This document shows, one piece after another, positions 62,601-64,000 of a stretch of 64,000 nucleotides of DNA. Every line of letters starts with the position of its first letter. Position 1 is the stretch's first letter. The translations under genes and the position numbers were made by a program. The stretch is from Bradyrhizobium sp. Ash2021 (lineage in GTDB: Bacteria > Pseudomonadota > Alphaproteobacteria > Rhizobiales > Xanthobacteraceae). The stretch is from positions 8,724,501 through 8,788,500 of the forward strand of contig NZ_CP100604.1 in the NCBI RefSeq assembly GCF_031202265.1. Reading direction: 5' to 3'. Under the pieces are notes generated by a model. That model did not search any database and was not told the DNA's origin. It saw only the letters and a list, made by a program, of their open reading frames with translations.

Positions 62601-64000
62601 TTGCTAGATCGAACGCAGCCTGACGCGAGCCTGACCAACGAGGATGCTTTCCCGCACCTCGATGGGGACCACGTTGCCGACGACAGCCTGCCCGAGAAGG
62701 GCTGGCGGCGGCCGCTCGGCTGGCTGCGCCGCGCCGGCCAGTTCTTCTTCGCGCTGTCCTTCTCCAGCCTCACCCGCCGCATCGTCTCGCTCAATTTGGC
62801 CGGCCTCGTGGCGCTGGTGGCGAGCATTCTCTATCTCTCGCAATTCCGCGCCGGCCTGATCGACGCGCGCGCGCAGAGCCTTTTGGTGCAGGCCGAGATC
62901 ATCGCGGGCGCGATCGCGGCATCCGCCACGGTTCAGACCAACACCATCACCATCGATCCCGAACGGCTGCTCGACCTGAAGCCCGGCGAGGTCTATCGCG
63001 CGCCGGACGAGTATTCCGGCCTCAATTTCTCGATCAATCCGGAGCGCGTCGCGCCGGTGTTGAAGACGCTGATTCTGCCGACCAAGACCCGCGCGCGGAT
63101 CTTCGATGGCGACGGAGGCTTGATCCTCGACAGCCGCAGCCTCGAAATCGTGTGGAGCTTGCCGTTGCCGCCGCCGTCCTCGGAGAAGCCGGGCCTTGCG
63201 GAGCGAACAATGATCGCCATTCGCCTCTGGCTCAATCGGGGCGATCTGCCGCTGTATCGCGAACTCGGGCCGGAGAATGGCAATGGCTACCAGGAAGTCG
63301 CGGATGCGCTGGGCGGCCAGAAGCGCAGCATGGTGCGCGTCAACGCGCGCGGCGAGGTGATCGTGTCGGTCGCAGTGCCGGTGCAGCGATCCCGCGAAAT
63401 CCGGGGCGCGCTGATGCTCTCGACCCAGGGCGACGAAATTGACCAGATGGTGACCGCCGAGCGGCTGGCCATCCTGAAGGTTGGCGGCGTCGCTTCCGCG
63501 GTCATGATCGTGCTGTCATTGCTGCTCGCGAGCACGATCGCAGGCCCGGTGCGCCGGCTCGCCGACGGTGCCGAGCGGGTCCGCCGCCGCATCCAGACCC
63601 GCGTCGAAATTCCCGATTTCACCCGTCGCCGCGACGAGATCGGCCATCTCTCCGGCGCGCTGCGCGACATGACCAACGCGCTCTATAGCCGGATCGAGGC
63701 GATCGAGATGTTCGCCGCCGACGTCGCCCATGAATTGAAGAATCCGCTGACGTCGCTGCGCTCGGCGGTGGAAACGCTGCCGCTGGCGCGCAACGAGAAC
63801 AGCCGCGCGCGGCTGCTCGCCGTGATCGAGCACGACGTCAAGCGGCTCGACCGGCTGATCTCGGACATTTCCGACGCCAGCCGCCTCGATGCCGAACTGC
63901 AGCGGCAGGACATGACGCCGGTCGACCTGCGCCGGCTCCTGACCACACTGACATCGGTCGCCAACGAGACGCGGCTCGGCCACGACGGCGTCGCCGTTGA
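62601..64000 (+). CDS. chvG: Sensor histidine kinase ChvG (5' part, runs off the window)
   Basis: 466 codons are visible from TTG at 62601 with no stop. The N-terminal cytoplasmic stretch is followed by a transmembrane helix (SLNLAGLVALVASILYLSQF), a long periplasmic domain, a second helix (SAVMIVLSLLLASTIAG), a HAMP domain and the H-box VAHELKNPLTSLRSAVETL with phospho-accepting His377. The ATPase domain continues beyond 64000. The start is TTG since the frame has no upstream ATG; the weak codon and missing Shine-Dalgarno make it somewhat uncertain. Partner of ChvI. Confidence 0.93.
   Translation, partial: MLDRTQPDASLTNEDAFPHLDGDHVADDSLPEKGWRRPLGWLRRAGQFFFALSFSSLTRRIVSLNLAGLVALVASILYLSQFRAGLIDARAQSLLVQAEIIAGAIAASATVQTNTITIDPERLLDLKPGEVYRAPDEYSGLNFSINPERVAPVLKTLILPTKTRARIFDGDGGLILDSRSLEIVWSLPLPPPSSEKPGLAERTMIAIRLWLNRGDLPLYRELGPENGNGYQEVADALGGQKRSMVRVNARGEVIVSVAVPVQRSREIRGALMLSTQGDEIDQMVTAERLAILKVGGVASAVMIVLSLLLASTIAGPVRRLADGAERVRRRIQTRVEIPDFTRRRDEIGHLSGALRDMTNALYSRIEAIEMFAADVAHELKNPLTSLRSAVETLPLARNENSRARLLAVIEHDVKRLDRLISDISDASRLDAELQRQDMTPVDLRRLLTTLTSVANETRLGHDGVAV

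Overview
The window is a high-GC alphaproteobacterial chromosome segment, most likely Bradyrhizobium or a close relative in the Nitrobacteraceae. Support comes from the gene order yidC-engB-argB-dapD-dapE-truA-fmt-def-rmuC, the order ffs-dnaX-ybaB-recR, the ChvI/ChvG two-component pair, and the many palindromic intergenic repeats. Genus assignment is inference from gene content, not from a search. Most of the window is conserved housekeeping sequence. Accessory material is limited to the left end, three insertion sequences and a few lineage-specific genes.

Layout. 1-3.7 kb: the end of an Old Yellow Enzyme gene, then DoxX, pirin, a small unknown protein and a LysR regulator. 4-8.6 kb: tRNA-Arg(ACG), a membrane histidine kinase, then rpmH-rnpA-yidC behind a strong promoter. 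8.8-14.3 kb: engB, DUF423, argB, a DUF1036 protein, an IS110-family (IS1111-group) element and a HAD phosphatase. 14.3-22.4 kb: an ArsR-SRPBCC-SRPBCC operon, dapD, a DUF805 gene broken by one stop codon, dapE, truA-fmt, def and rmuC. 22.5-31 kb: an IS481-family element, AmpG, polA, an IS4-family element and an acyltransferase. 31-42.9 kb: ugd, hrpB, a retropepsin-like protease, phosphomannomutase, a chemotaxis receptor, an Lrp regulator and the HIT-nudC-pfkB run. 43-49 kb: SRP RNA, dnaX-ybaB-recR, a LysE exporter, a GST and pyrE. 49-57.8 kb: a DUF2865 protein, a free-standing sigma region 1.1 protein, glgP, a thioesterase, arginase and pckA. 57.9-64 kb: a TPR-CHAT protein, a HugZ-like protein, chvI and the 5' part of chvG, which runs off the end.

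Functional groupings: protein export and ribosome/RNase P biogenesis (rpmH, rnpA, yidC, ffs); lysine/peptidoglycan and arginine synthesis (argB, dapD, dapE, ampG); tRNA and nascent-peptide maturation (truA, fmt, def); replication and repair (polA, dnaX, recR, rmuC); surface polysaccharide precursors (ugd, phosphomannomutase); central carbon control (glgP, pckA, with chvI/chvG nearby).

The most interesting signal is inside the IS1111-group element. Its long non-coding end carries a 9-nt reverse complement of the left target flank and a 6-of-7 match to the right target flank, separated by a possible hairpin. This is the arrangement expected of a bridge/seek RNA guide. All three insertion sequences lie in or beside palindromic intergenic repeats. 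Other points: the polA 3'-5' exonuclease site has lost its acidic residues; the ArsR promoter looks leaderless and holds a 16-bp palindrome; an FNR/FixK-type box lies upstream of pckA; and a CtrA-type site lies between def and rmuC.
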